Shown piece by piece: positions 21,060 through 34,200 of a DNA stretch of 64,000 nt. The stretch covers positions 70,471,545 through 70,535,544 of the forward strand of contig NC_090025.1 of NCBI RefSeq assembly GCF_037176765.1, read 5' to 3'. Source of the DNA: Anolis sagrei. Taxonomy: Eukaryota > Chordata > Lepidosauria > Squamata > Anolidae. The notes under the pieces are model-generated. The model did no database searches, was not told the DNA's origin, and worked only from the letters and a program-made list of their open reading frames with translations. The first letter of the stretch is position 1. Each line of letters begins with the position of its first letter. Both the position numbers and the translations under genes were made by a program.

Positions 21060-23400
21060 TAGTAAGGTGCACCTCTAGCTCAGCATTCTCCGTTCACCAC
21101 TGTTGGGAAATGGCTTTCAACAGCCATACTGTACTCAGTACCAGGTACTGGATCAGATGTTTTGCCTTTTCAGCTGGGGAAATGTTTACTAAAGCCCACT
21201 TCTATGTGCTTTTTTAAATATAATTTTTACATAATAAAAAAAATGAAAAATCCACTCATGGCCTTTTCAATGCTCACCCATTCTGCAGTTAATGGAATGC
21301 ACCAGTCCACACTGGGCTTTTTTTTGCCCCTTCCTCCTAGTTATTTTCCTAGGTTTTTTAAAACTTGGTACTTCTGCAAAACTTTGTTCCTTGAATGCTA
21401 CCAACACTCCTTGTGTAAGAATGGTGCCATTTTGGCTATCTAAAGGACCCCCATTTAGACAATGAGTTTGTTATTGGTGCATTGACAGCTTGAGGTCTTA
21501 AATGGGAGAAAAGAAAGATATAAATAAATTCCAGTCCGTGAATGAATACTGAGTATTTTCGGTTATATTGTGGAAAACCACTATCAGGAAAGGTGAGAAA
21601 GTGCAACCAAGCTTTCTAAAGACAGGCACAGCTAAGAGTTGCTAATTAATCTAAACAACATAGTCAACAGTTGTATTTGTTCCACCAGACTTATTTATTT
21701 CTGGTTCTAGGCTCATCATTATTAAGAAGAGTCCCCAAAATATTCAAAAGCTGAGCTCTACAACTATCTTTCTACTCAAGAAATCAGATGGTTTTCTTTA
21801 GAAAAGCAAATATTGAAATTGAGATCTTCTAAGAAGCCTGTGAAGCCACCAAAACCATAAGGTGGTGTTTTTGAATGGGGGGTGTCATAGAAGGAAACAC
21901 TTAGAATTGATTTTCCATTAAATTGTCATGTACACATGTTTGTCTATGTAGGGGAAAATGAGTTCAATAATTCAATGTCTATAAAGTAACACTGAGTTCC
22001 TTGCAAGTGTGATGGCCCCATTTCACAGCTAATGTAAGATGTTCTTCTAAAATAAGAAATGACTGGCATTTAGTGATTCCATCTCTGAAGAAGCCTGAAT
22101 TAGAATCAAAATTCTATCAATACAATACAGAAAAAGGACAAGTATGTTCAACTTATTGATTTCTGACCCAGGTGAGCTAGAGAGCAAGGACTACCCAGTC
22201 TTCCCACACACATTGTGTGTGTTCATAGTTTCTTTAGCCCCTTCTTGATCCCAGGGTGCATTTGCACATAATAAAAAAGCAGAGAAATTGAGAATACTGA
22301 AATCCCAGAAAGATCTGCTTGTATTCTTGTTATCTCATGACTTTTTCCTTGTCTCGTGTAAAGCAAGACGTTGAAAAGAAGCAAGAATTTTCAGACACAT
22401 CTATGGCAGTGAATAGCAGATCATGACTATGACAAAAGACCACACAAGGTGTAATATCAAAGTCCTCCCCAGAAGGTACACCTGATTTAAGCTGTGGGCT
22501 GTTTATTACCAACTCTGCAAAGAGCTGTAAGGCAGTGCCACAAGCTCCCAGCTTTATACATTTCCCAGTTGCCAGTATGTAACTTCAAAGTATGTTGTGA
22601 TGGTAACATAAATAAAAATGGTTGAAAACCTGACTTCAAGAAACCAGAAGGCTTATGTTTCTATGTCAAAAGGACCTAGCAGCACCTCACAACACTTTGC
22701 AACTTAGTGTTAAGTAATGAAAATTTTCACAGCCCTCCCCCAAACTAGCCAATATTTAATACAAAAGTTATGAATTATGTTGTATAAAATTTAAAAATCT
22801 AGTCAGAAATTACATGTTTCAATTTTTAATCTATAAAGTAGGTGGAAATAGCAGCAGAACTTAAATATGGTCATGATAAAGACAAGAAATATTAGTGCAA
22901 AAATTGCAATAAGAACAATTTTGTTTGAATGGGAATAGAAAGACGTTCCCATTTTTTACAAAAAAAAAATCATATCCATAAGTACACAGCTTTCCCCCTA
23001 TAAATACACCCATAACGAAATGCTTATTTGCAGAATTACCGATCTATGAACATGTGTTTTGCTGGATTTGTTCAGTCGTCTAAGAAATTCTAGTTATCTG
23101 GAAAAAAATCTGTGAACACACAAAAGTTAACAATTAAGTTTCATTTCCTATTGGTTAAAATGCAGTTGTTTTACTTTAATTCAGCACAAAATGTTGGGAA
23201 CCTAAACTTCACTGAGTGCAATTGGCAGTTTACTGGGTTTAGCCCTATTATAACTTCTAATCCATGATAATGATAAAAGGTGTTTGCTTAAAGTGACTTA
23301 CCCATTCTCTCCTTGCCTAAGCATCTACTAATTGAAAGTACTTCTACTCTATTTTAGTAGTCCCATCTTCTTCAGTTCTGTATTGCCACAGCCCACCCAT
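21060..23400. other. Intergenic between the MTMR7 and VPS37A 3' ends
   Basis: No exon, RNA gene or well-kept repeat recognised. Confidence 0.45.
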
Positions 23401-23574
23401 TCAGTATGATCTTTCTACCTTTAGCAGAGGCTTTTTTGATGGTTCAGGATCTGCTGAGAACAGCAATGGCAAGGTCATTTCTGCCAACACTTTCCTCAGC
23501 ACATCTCTATCAACAGTTTCCATTTCTTGCTTCTTCACTTTAGGACGCCGAACTCCAAGAGATGTTATCAGCAT
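23401..23574 (-). pseudogene. Unidentified 57-codon reading frame with protein-like composition
   Basis: From ATG (23574-23572) to TGA (23403-23401) the frame reads LGVRRPKVKKQEMETVDRDV and LRKVLAEMTLPLLFSADPEP, ending PSKKPLLKVERSY. Just upstream another frame reads DYEVCIIKSDADNISW. It looks like a mixed, charged soluble protein, not a transposon. It could be a frameshifted retrocopy fragment of a host gene, or chance in the VPS37A 3' UTR. I do not recognise the parent. Confidence 0.35.
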
Positions 23575-23578
23575 CACT

Positions 23579-23584
23579 TTTTAT
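23579..23584 (-). terminator. Candidate VPS37A polyadenylation signal
   Basis: AATAAA on the minus strand, first good hexamer after the stop and outside the two MITEs. Confidence 0.3.
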
Positions 23585-23846
23585 TATGCAAACTTCATAA
23601 TCATTAGAAATTCAATCTCCAAGACCCACAAAGGGATTCCGTTTAAGTAAGGGCTTCATCTATTCTTTTAATTCCGAATCTAAGTATCACATATCGAGAA
23701 TTCAGTAGATAATACAATTAGCATTTTAAACTGGAACTTATCATACACTGCGTTTTAACACCTTGCTGTAATGTTTTGTAGCAGTAATTGCACAAAATTA
23801 GACTGAACATTAGACTAAACATTTCATGTTGGTGGCACTGGTCTTA

Positions 23847-23997
23847 GGCCCCTTCCACACAGCTGAATAAAATCTCATATTTTCTGTTTTGAACTGGAAT
23901 ATATGTTGGTGTGGACTTAAGATAACCCAGTTCAAAGCAGATATTGTGGGATTTTCTGCCATGATATTCTGGGTTATATGGCTGTGTGGAAGGGGCC
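23847..23997. mobile_element. Palindromic MITE with TTA duplication
   Basis: GGCCCCTTCCACACAGC ends inverted, flanked by TTA on both sides (23844-23846, 23998-24000), as in PIF/Harbinger insertions. Confidence 0.85.
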
Positions 23998-24591
23998 TTA
24001 GACATGCATCATTTTGCAACACAATAATTCAGTCTTACACGCAAAACTGGAGGGTAAACCAACCCCTTATAAGAGATACGTATATATAAACTGTAATAAT
24101 GAAATGTATGGGGACTCAACGTATCTCATAGAAAACCTTTTGTATATATGGCATTTTTCCAAATATAATTTGTAAGATAATAACATTCATTTCCTTTTTT
24201 TGGTCATTTCTCATCACCCTTGAAAACCACAGACCACTTACTACAATGCAGTCTGTGCCCTGCCACATGCATAATGGAGGACCTTCTTACAGGGACGCCA
24301 GAGGCTCTTGAAGTGGACAGTTTCTGGACTAAGGAAATTTAGTAAGCTGTTATGAATTGTGGAAGTTGAAGTCCAAAACATCTGGAGGGCTAAAGTTTGC
24401 CCTTGCCTGTTCTATACCTATATAGTCGTGGTCACATAAAAATGTCTTGGACAGAAAGAGGTCTTGAGTGGAAATGTTTATGAAGCCCTGCTACAGGAGA
24501 ATACAGGGGTCCTATTTTCTCAGAAAATATACGAATTATAGACACAGCTAGTCTCAGCTACTACATGTGTGCATTAAAGAGCCATCTAGTG

Positions 24592-25160
24592 CAGGCATGG
24601 GCAAACTTTTTTTGCCTTAGGTTCAGGCCAGGAAAGAGGGCAGCAAGGCACACACTGGGTGGGAGGGGAGGACCTGGGAGAGGGCAGGGCCAGGATGGAG
24701 TGGGTCATTCTCAAGTTGGCCTCCTGGCATAATGATGGGGCTCCTCACCTCATCCTTATTCCAGGAGGAAAACGAGACATGTGGCGACTGCCCCAATCCT
24801 TCTCCCCAGTTCTCCTCCCTCAATCTTCGGACTGTCCTTTCGGCATTATGCTGTGATGAGCGCAAGACAGGCGACGAGAGAGCTCCGGAGGGCTCTCAAC
24901 AACTGTGTACCTTCCTCAAGCTGTCCTCCCTTTATAAGGGCAGGGCTGCTCACACCATCCTTATGCTAGGAGGAGGACAAGACATGAGGTGGTTGAGAGT
25001 ACTCTAGAAGGCTCTCAGCTGCTCTGTGGCATCCTCCCCCATCCTTTCTGCATAAGGATGTGGCAGCTTTATGCCAAGAGGACAGGGAAAATGAGAAGAG
25101 CTTGAGGTGAGTGTCCAGAAGGCCGCATCGGGCCCCTGGGTCTTAGTTTGCCCATGCCTG
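24592..25160. mobile_element. hAT-type element in the VPS37A 3' UTR
   Basis: Ends CAGGCATGGGCAAACTT and AGTTTGCCCATGCCTG are inverted. Flanks ATCTAGTG (24584-24591) and ATCTAGTT (25161-25168) match at 7 of 8. GC-rich interior without a transposase frame. It starts 30 bp after the VPS37A stop in transcript order. Confidence 0.88.
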
Positions 25161-25190
25161 ATCTAGTTCCTGTTGGTCTATGGAACATAC

Positions 25191-25271
25191 CTATAATGGA
25201 GCATGGAACTGGCTGCGCATCGCTATAGCTTGCTGAAGCTTTTCCTCTTTGGCTCTTCTACAGTGGCAAAT
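25191..25271 (-). CDS. VPS37A: VPS37A last coding exon and stop
   Basis: Reads ICHCRRAKEEKLQQAIAMRS then QFHAPL and TAG (25193-25191). A hAT-type element lies 30 bp after the stop. Confidence 0.96.
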   Translation of the reverse strand: MCHCRRAKEEKLQQAIAMRSQFHAPL

Positions 25272-28200
25272 CTAAAAAGAGAACCAGTTGATATGCCTCT
25301 TTATTTACATATACCACACATCTTGTCTTAATCTCTGCAGGCCATATATCAAATCAATAAACTCATTTCAATTTGAAACACAGCTTTTAATGGATTACAT
25401 TGTTTTTTTCTGAATCAAGTCACTTTTGGCAAAATAAGCTAATGAGGTTTTGTAGTGGTCAAAGCGGAGTCTTCTGTTATTTTCCTCTGAAATTGATATT
25501 ACTTATAGCACTGACCGCCTTAGGCAGCACCCAGTAAGTTTTATACTTTTCACATGTTTTAGCACATGTGTGGTGTTAACTATTACTACAAGGTTATTAA
25601 AGAGATAGGCAGCAATCTGATGTACGTCCTCCTACAAGAAAAACCCACTGGAAACAAGGGACTTCAATGCAAAACATACTGATGAATGTGATCATTTTAT
25701 TGTTATTTTTTTTAAAAAAAGTTGAAATATCCATAGCTCTTTTGAACTTTACACATTTTTCATTCCAATTGATTATAAGAACTATGTAACTAGCAGCTAG
25801 TGTATGGCTTTGCTTTTGTGCCCCTCCTTTTTCCTAAATCTTTATTATGTTTTGTTTTTCAGATTAGGATTGAGTGGAAAACCTGTCATTATGCATTCTT
25901 GTAATTCTTTAAGACACTTACTATGAGTGAAAGAGAAAAATTAATTCTTACTAGTTTAACATGCATGGATGTATATTAATCTGTTTGATAAGATATTTGG
26001 CAAAAATACACTACAAGCATCAAATCAAAACTATTGTTGAGCTGTAAATACCATATTTTTCTCTTTTATTCATGTAACATTACTATGAGCCCAATCTATC
26101 TGCTTTATATTATTGTTGTGTATTTTGAATTACATGTAATTTAGAGGTTTAACTTATCATAATCCCTGTAGTTCGGTGCAGTGCAGTGAATCTTTATGGT
26201 CTAGGCTGTTTTTAGAATCCTTTTCTGCATTTCACTATTTAAAATGAAAGTATTAATTCAGTCTAAGTACAGCCTGCATAGAACACCATCAGTGGTGTTT
26301 ACATCAGTGCAGTGAATCTTTACGGTCTAGGCTGTTTTTAGAATCCTTTTCTGCATTTCACTATTTAAAATGAAAATATTAATTCAGTCTAAGTACAGCC
26401 TGCATAGAACACCATCAGTGGTGTTATCCATAAATCCTCCTACAGCCTTAATTACTGTGGATATCATGAATATGTCAATGGGATCATTTTGCCCTAGTTT
26501 CTAGAAAATAATAATTTAATTGAGTGCATACTTTGGATGACAGAATTTGGTGGGTGTTTGAGCATTGCTGGAAGGCGAAAGGACAACAACTTATTCATGA
26601 AAACTTTTATCTGTCATATACAATTCTCAAACAGCATATCTTGTTGGAAATAGCAACCTTCTTCAAATCTCCATTAGTTATTTGTTATGTATATAATTCA
26701 GATTGCTTACTGTATTGCATATGTGTAAATTGGTATGCAGTTTTCCTTAACTCTGTGTTGTGGGAGGGGGGCTGCAGACCATGTAATCAGAACTGGGACT
26801 GTCAGGTTCTCAGACTCCATTGGACTTTCAGACTAGACAGAGACTCTATTAGACTCTCAAACCAGAGAGATGCTTTAGAGTATGGACTGTTGATGATAAG
26901 AAAGATGCCCTGTGTTACCTGCATAGAGAAACTACTACAAATCCTATCTGTAACTGGATTGATATGCAAAGTACTTGTATGCGGAATACATGAAGTTTGT
27001 GAGTAAACCAACAATGTTACTTTTAAAGAAGTCTACTTGCGTATTTATGGTCTCTTGAGAGCATGATGTAAACCAAAATGTTTTAAAGTAGAGTAGATGT
27101 GTTTTGGGCAGCTGAAAAGAACACTTCTGAAACTCTGCTATATATATGTTTTTGTGCATTGGCATATCTTTGTCCCTAACAGTTCAGAGATATCTAGGTA
27201 TATCCGTTTAACAGCTGAGAAACCTAATTGCCTTGCTAAATACTGGTGGATATTTGCTATTAGAGAGAAGGTTGACTCAGGTGAGTTTTTAACTCTTCTC
27301 AGGGAGATTCCTGATTTTCCCAAATGTTAATGAATGCCATTTTCCAAAAGGTTATGGTATCATTTTTCCAAAAGGTTATGATTTCTAACAAGGTCATGTC
27401 TTTCCAAAGATCAACATTCTCCAAAATATCTATTTTTAGATCAACAGAAGATAAATGAATTCTATGCATTATTGTCATTCTGAAATAATTTATGATGTTT
27501 CAGATATTTCAGGATTTTACATACCGTCCTTTTCTCCATGAAGCTACTAAGAAAGTCATCTATTTCGATTTTCCCTTCCAAAAAGTCTTCTGCAATTGTG
27601 TCAGATTCTTCTTCAGCTTCATGAGCAGCCACTTTCAGTCGTGCTTGCAGAGCACTTGCACTACAGCTCTACGAATAGGAAGAGTGTTGTGGAAATCAGA
27701 AATGTTTCATAGACAATAGAATTCTAACAACAAAAAGCAGACAAAGGAAGTGTTATGTTCCCAAAACTTTTGATGAGTGAGATAAAGGCATGTAATAACT
27801 ACAGTGTGATTCTAATTCTAATTTAGAAATATTAATAAATTTTGGACAAGGACATCAGCAGGACACAAATAAATTAGTGGAAATGAAGTGGTTTTCCCTT
27901 TCTTTTGCACACTTCTCTGGCAGGATAATTCTCCGCATGGTTGCTTTTGGACAGCTCTGATGGATTATTACAGAAGGGAAGGAAGTTCTGCGATAGTGGT
28001 GCTACCTTGTTCATGCTATGCTGGATATAGTCAGCTAGAAACTATTATCTTACTTAGTACATAGAATACAACCAAAAGACAGGTAGCAATAACAATAACA
28101 ATAATAATCTTTATTTCTAACTCGCCCTCTATCCCCAAAGAGACTCAGGACAGCTTCCAAAGACAAAGACCAAAATGGAAAACATTAAATGCCATATTCT

Positions 28201-31200
28201 AAAAATGGAAATAAAAAAATAAATCAACAAACAGTTAAAATTACAGCAAATAGTTAAATTATGTATCCTAGAATGGAAAGTAAGCTGGTAGATTCCAGAC
28301 AGGATTAATTAAAGACTGAATTAAATGCTTCAACACAAAAAAAAAATTCTACAACTCGTGGAAACCTCAACCCATTTGGCCAACAGGAATTCTGGGAGTT
28401 GAAGTGCAAAGCACCTGGAGGACCAAAAGTTGGGAAGCACTGATCTAAACCATTCAGTATCTCTGTTAATGACCAAATGGAAGTCTACAGTAAGTTTGTC
28501 ACAAGCAATGTGAACACATAATTCCTGTTCTTAATAGTAGAGGAGAAAACCATGCTATTATGAATAGCGTGGTTTAACAGTAATGATTTGGTTTAAATGT
28601 TTTGATGTATTTTATATGTATTTTTGATGTATGTTATAATCCTATTTTAAATGTCCATTTTAATTTTAAATTGTTTTTTAAGGCATCAAATAGCTGCCAA
28701 TGTTGTAAAGCCGCCTTGAGTCCCATCCAGGGTTGAGAAAGGCAGGGTAAATACAAATAAATAAATAAATACCTCACTAAGTTCATGCTGCCTTTGCATC
28801 TTCTTTTCAAACGTGGCTTTCAACTGAGTAAGCTGCTCATACTGAGAGGGAAACCAAATTTTGTATTATTATTAACAAAGCAGACTCAAACCATCTTCAA
28901 AGATCCAAGAGATACATTTTGCCCCAACTCGCTTACTTTATCCAACACCGCCTGTCTTTTCGCCTCCAAGCTTGGTTCCAGGAGCAAGTTTTTTTCTGTA
29001 AAGTAAAGCCACTGTTCAATTTTACTATGTTATTGTTAACCCCACACACATTATGTGAATTATAAATATTTTAAAGACTTACTTGCTAGTTCTTCGATAC
29101 TTTTCACTAGATCATCCTTATCATTAATCACTTGCTTCAACTGGGGCAGGCTAACAAATTGTTCCAGCAGTATATCTTCTTGCTCATTCATGTCAGTCAG
29201 CTGCGATATACTGAATTTCAAAACAATTTAAAAAAAACAATATTTTGCAGAATAGCTAGCTGTGTATTAGTTAAGCAATCTTGTTTTAAACACATTTCCT
29301 TCACTTTGTGTATATTATCTAAACCTTCTGTATCAACCATTACATCTTGCTTTAATGCTGCACATATTTTCATTTTTATAGAGCAATAATATTTCAGAAA
29401 TCTGAAGTTAATCACTGTCTCATTTTTGGGGCAAGCCAATTACTTTTGGAATAGAGACAGGACAGGACACTCAGGTCATGACAATTCCCCAGATTCAATA
29501 ATGAAAAAACAATGGAGGTACATATATACAAGTGTGACCATTTTTAATGGATACAAATTTATTTATTTATTTATTTAGCAAGAAACACCAATTCCTCTCC
29601 CTAAACATATGGCTATTTAGAAACAGATTTTTTTTAAATGGACAATTGTCCTGCAAAAAAACCCCCAAAAACCCTATGTGCACAATAATTTTCCAGAACC
29701 TTTTTGGAAATGTCTTTGATATTAATGGTAAACCTGAAAATATTAAATCTGTGCAAGTTAAACCTGTGAAAATTGAGAATCGGCTGTACAACTTGAGTTA
29801 TTTGCATTTTTATATTTATTGGTGGTTCATTTTTCATATGGTGGGGTTTTGCAAACAGCAATACTTAGTGAATACTTTTTCCAAGAAAAAGAAGAAACTC
29901 ATTCATTAGTTTCTCTTAAATTAGTTCTCTCAATGCACACCTCAGTTTAACAAACAATATTTATTACAATCCATAGACCCATCAGTAAACGAACAGTCAT
30001 TTTAAATTCTCTCATCTCATGAGAAATTCATTGTACAAGATACGTCTACATGGTTTCAAGAGGTTAGTTGCTTCCTCAACCTTGTTACCACTGTGAGAAG
30101 GTTTCAAAATCTATGCTTAACTATGGATGCAGGGTTTTTTGTTGTTGTTTTATTTATGCAATTCTGAGGGTATGGTTTTGAAACATATTTTGTACTTACA
30201 TTGGTTTCACATGTAATGTACATCACCCATGTATTACAAGTAGCAAAAAATCCCATGACAAAATAAATAGTATAAATATCTAGCAAAATCAAAAACTACC
30301 TTAGACTTTAAAAGCACACTTTTAAATAATATATTACTTTTTATATTTTTACCTGAGATCAGATAGTTCTGGAAATGCATCAGGAACATCAGGCATTTTG
30401 TAACTGAATCCATTTTGGTTCCCCTGAAAATGTTAGGAAGATGTTAAGACGATAAATACTATTTATTTCTAAAGACAAATGTATAGCTTATAAATCTGAA
30501 AAACAATACAAAATTATTTCTTGTGGCACTGTAATTACAACATTTAAAAGTTTTAAAATTAAATGTGTTGGATAGGAGCAAACACAGCACAATCCTACAC
30601 CTATCTACACAGAAATACGTCTCACTGATCTCAGTTGTCTTAAATCCCAGTATGGACACAAATGAATGCACTGTAAAAGGTAAACAGGGACACCCCAAAA
30701 TATGGTAGAAAAACAAGTTCAGGAAAAGTACACAAACTTATTTAATAAAAGTCTAAACCAGTGTTTCTCAACCTGGGGGTCGGGACCCTGGAGGGGTCAT
30801 GAGGGGGTGTCAGAGGGGTCGCCAAAGACCATCAGAAAACACAGTATTTTCTGTTGGTCATGGAGGTTCTGTGTGGGGAGTTCGGCCCAATTCAATCGTT
30901 GGTAGTGTTCAGAATGCTCTTTGGTTGTAGGTGAACTATAAATCCTAGCAACTACAACTCCCAAATGTCAAGGTCTATTTTCCCCAAACTCCATCAGTGT
31001 TCACATTTGGACATATTGAGAATTCATGCCAAGGTTGGTCCAGATCCATCATTGTTTGAGTTCACAGTGCTCTCTGGATGTAGATGAACTACAACTCCAA
31101 AACTCAAGGTCAGTGCCCACCAGACACTTCCAGTATTTTCTGTTGGTCATGGGAGATCTGTGTGCCAAGTTTGACTCAATTCCATTGCTGGTAGAATTCA

Positions 31201-34200
31201 GAATGCTCTTTGATTGTAGGTGGACTATAAATCCCAGCAACTACAACTCCCAAATGACAAAATCAGTCTTTCCTCAACCCCACCAGTATTCAAATTTGGG
31301 CATATTGGATATTTGTGCCAAATTTGGTCCAGTGAATGAAAATACATACTGCATACCAGATATTTACATTACGATTCATAACAGCAGCAAAATGACAGTT
31401 ATGAATTAGCAACAAAAATAATTTTATGGTTGGGGGGTCACTATAACATGAGGGAGTGTATTAAGGAGTCGTGACATTAGGAAGATTGAGAACCACTGGT
31501 CTTAACTAAGAAAGTGGGGTCACGTATGAATTTTTAATTAGAAAGTATTTCTTGTTTCTCATCAAAAGGCTAAAGGACAATCAGTAGGAATTAATTATTT
31601 TGGGTATAAAATGTGCTTTTCTGTTCATGATCCCCATGATACCATAAGAAATCACAATCTGTTTGTTTGATTTGCAGCCACATGAGCAATTCTGGGGAGT
31701 TAGTGGATCATATGTATATACTTTATCTTCTTTCCTGACTATTTTAACTTCTATGGCTGTCAATACTTCTGGGTTCTCCATTTACTGGATCTTTGAGCTG
31801 GTATTTGCGTACAAGAAAATAGCTAGAATCATAAAGCTTGCTACTGATAAATACCTGTGAAAATGTTTCTGTTGTTGGAACAGGTAATGGCAAGTCTGAT
31901 ATCATACCAAAGGAAGGAGCAGCAGGTCTGTCTGTTGTGTAGCCTGAAGAAAGTGAATCCGGTACAGGTGCTATAGACCTATTTGTTTCTGGTGGCCGAT
32001 ATGGAGAAAGAAATGGGAAGTTCTGAGAGTATGAAGGAATTCCAGCAGGTTTGTTGTAAAGGCTAAGAAGAAAAAGGTGAAGAGGGGATTTGCCATCAGC
32101 AACCTTTCATCATTTTCCAGCGCTATTCCTCAAATGCAAAGCTTACCAAAGCATACAAAGGTGTTGGTGAGAAATTTCTTGTAAAAGGCAGATGCAATGC
32201 ATCATGAATTGGAAAGTGAAAGCAGCAGTTATAAGTAACAGTTACCCAAAATGAGTTATTTTTCTGGATAATGAGGGTGGCATTGTTAAAATTAACACAG
32301 AAAGTAGGAACAAAGCTTCCTGACAGTGTAGCGAGTGAAGTTTTGGCTACTTTTAAAGGGCATTTTAATACATCGTTACAGGCAGGCATTTGACACAAAC
32401 TTTCAAGCTTTATGCAAGTAACTTAACAAGTTATTCCCCACCTCCAACCCAGAAATGAAATGAAAACTGGTTCCTTGTTAAAAGCGATAACGAGATTAAA
32501 TAACTTTGAAAAGATAACATTCCAAGCTCACTCTATTAACCTGATTGTGTAACAATACCACTAAAGTGTCATTTCATATCTTCAAAAACGTATGTAGCTT
32601 TTCTGGATAAGCTTGTGATAATGTGTGTGGGAGCAGTTGTGCTGTTTGTGAAACTCTGATTTAAAGCATCCTTTGGCATTTGGAACTGGCGACAAACTTC
32701 TTTTGACTCTAAATCTGAGGGCAACTAACACCACATTTCTAATAGTGATGTAGGGGTTCATATTTTGGATTTGGATTCTTAAGAGACCAGGGTTCAAATC
32801 CCTGCTTATCCATTGGATGATCTTGGGCAAGAAATATTCTCTCAGCTTAAGCGGAAAGCAGTAGTGAATATCCTTGAAAAAGATCTTGCCAAGTTAACTA
32901 TAGTTTATTAAGGCATCCAAAAAAAGCAGAATTATGATTAACACATAACATACTTCACTTCAAATGTGATGTGGAAGCTGTGTTCAAGGTCACCTGTGGA
33001 ATTTCCCCCCCAAAAGGTACCAAATAATATAAAATAAAATAAATTATAGGTGATAACACAATGTTGGCTAGGGGTACAATATTATGTACAGATCAGTATT
33101 ATCAAAATGTATTAGATCACCTTTGTACAAGGCTTGAAAAATTAAACTTTACAGCAAAAGAATGTGTAACTTCAGCACATATTTTTTCCGATTCCTACAA
33201 AAGTGGTTCAGATGCATTTTGTACCTTCTGGAAACAAACTCCACATTTGCAGTTCTAACTTGAAGGCAAACACTTTGTGGTAATTTGAACATCACTGCAA
33301 ACTATACTTATTGTGAGCAAGAAACTGGAGAAGGGAATCTGAATGTGTGAGAGACAGAAAAATGGGAACCCAAAATATAGCTCATGGTTTAGTTATAATG
33401 TTTGATCTGAATGGCAGCCACATTTTGTAGATTCAGGTCCAGGGTGAGCTTACAAAATACAAATGTACAACTAATTTATGTATCTATTTCAATTGTTGAC
33501 CTCTTTTTTCTTTATTTACTTACTATGGAAATGATGTTGAATTGGGAGCCAAAACTGGAGGATTCTTCCAAAACTCATCAAGTATACTTTGGACAATTTT
33601 CCCAAGATCTGAGTGCATTGTGAACTGTTAGAGGAGATTAAAAAGCTTTATTACTTTTAGCATGACTAGTGCAGGTGATGCCATGACATGCTTAAGACAA
33701 TTTTGTGTGTGTGTGTGTGAGCGAGTAGCTTGAGGCAATTGATACAATTGTTAATGACATGTACACTTCATCTTATGGACCTCTACATAATATCTTGCAT
33801 GCATAGACGTACAGGGCTGGATTGAACCCATAATATAAAATGGAATTCTTAAAATAAGACACGTGTGTAAAATATATTTATGGATTCTTTAAATATATAT
33901 ATACAAAATTAACGCATGCAAACTACTGACTGCAATTCACTTTTTGGGTGCAATTTTTTAAATTCAGACCAGATTGTCATACTTGTGTGCATTTTCTAAT
34001 GGCATCTACTCTGCTATCCAGAATTATGACTGCTACTACAGTGTTACCTCGCTACTTCATGTTTCGGTAATAGCAAACTCGCTGTTTTGCGGGTTTTTGA
34101 AAATATTAATTAAAAATTTAAATATAAAATATTTATGTCCAGTGGAGGTCAGGGACCCTGGAAGTGCAGTGGCCTGAGGCACAGTGGGGAAGGTCTGCCT

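Larger units (their letters stand above)
23575..25190 (-). other. VPS37A: VPS37A 3' UTR (extent uncertain)
   Basis: Sequence after the stop holds a 569-bp hAT-type element (24592-25160) and a palindromic MITE (23847-23997). The nearest plausible minus-strand AATAAA is at 23584-23579, so about 1.6 kb of UTR would be mostly transposon-derived. The end is inferred only from that hexamer; another AATAAA lies at 22507-22502. Confidence 0.4.

Noticed and set aside
26524-27006. 160-codon frame in the last VPS37A intron
   Set aside because: Odd composition (Cys/Trp-rich), no motif, and antisense to a clear intron.
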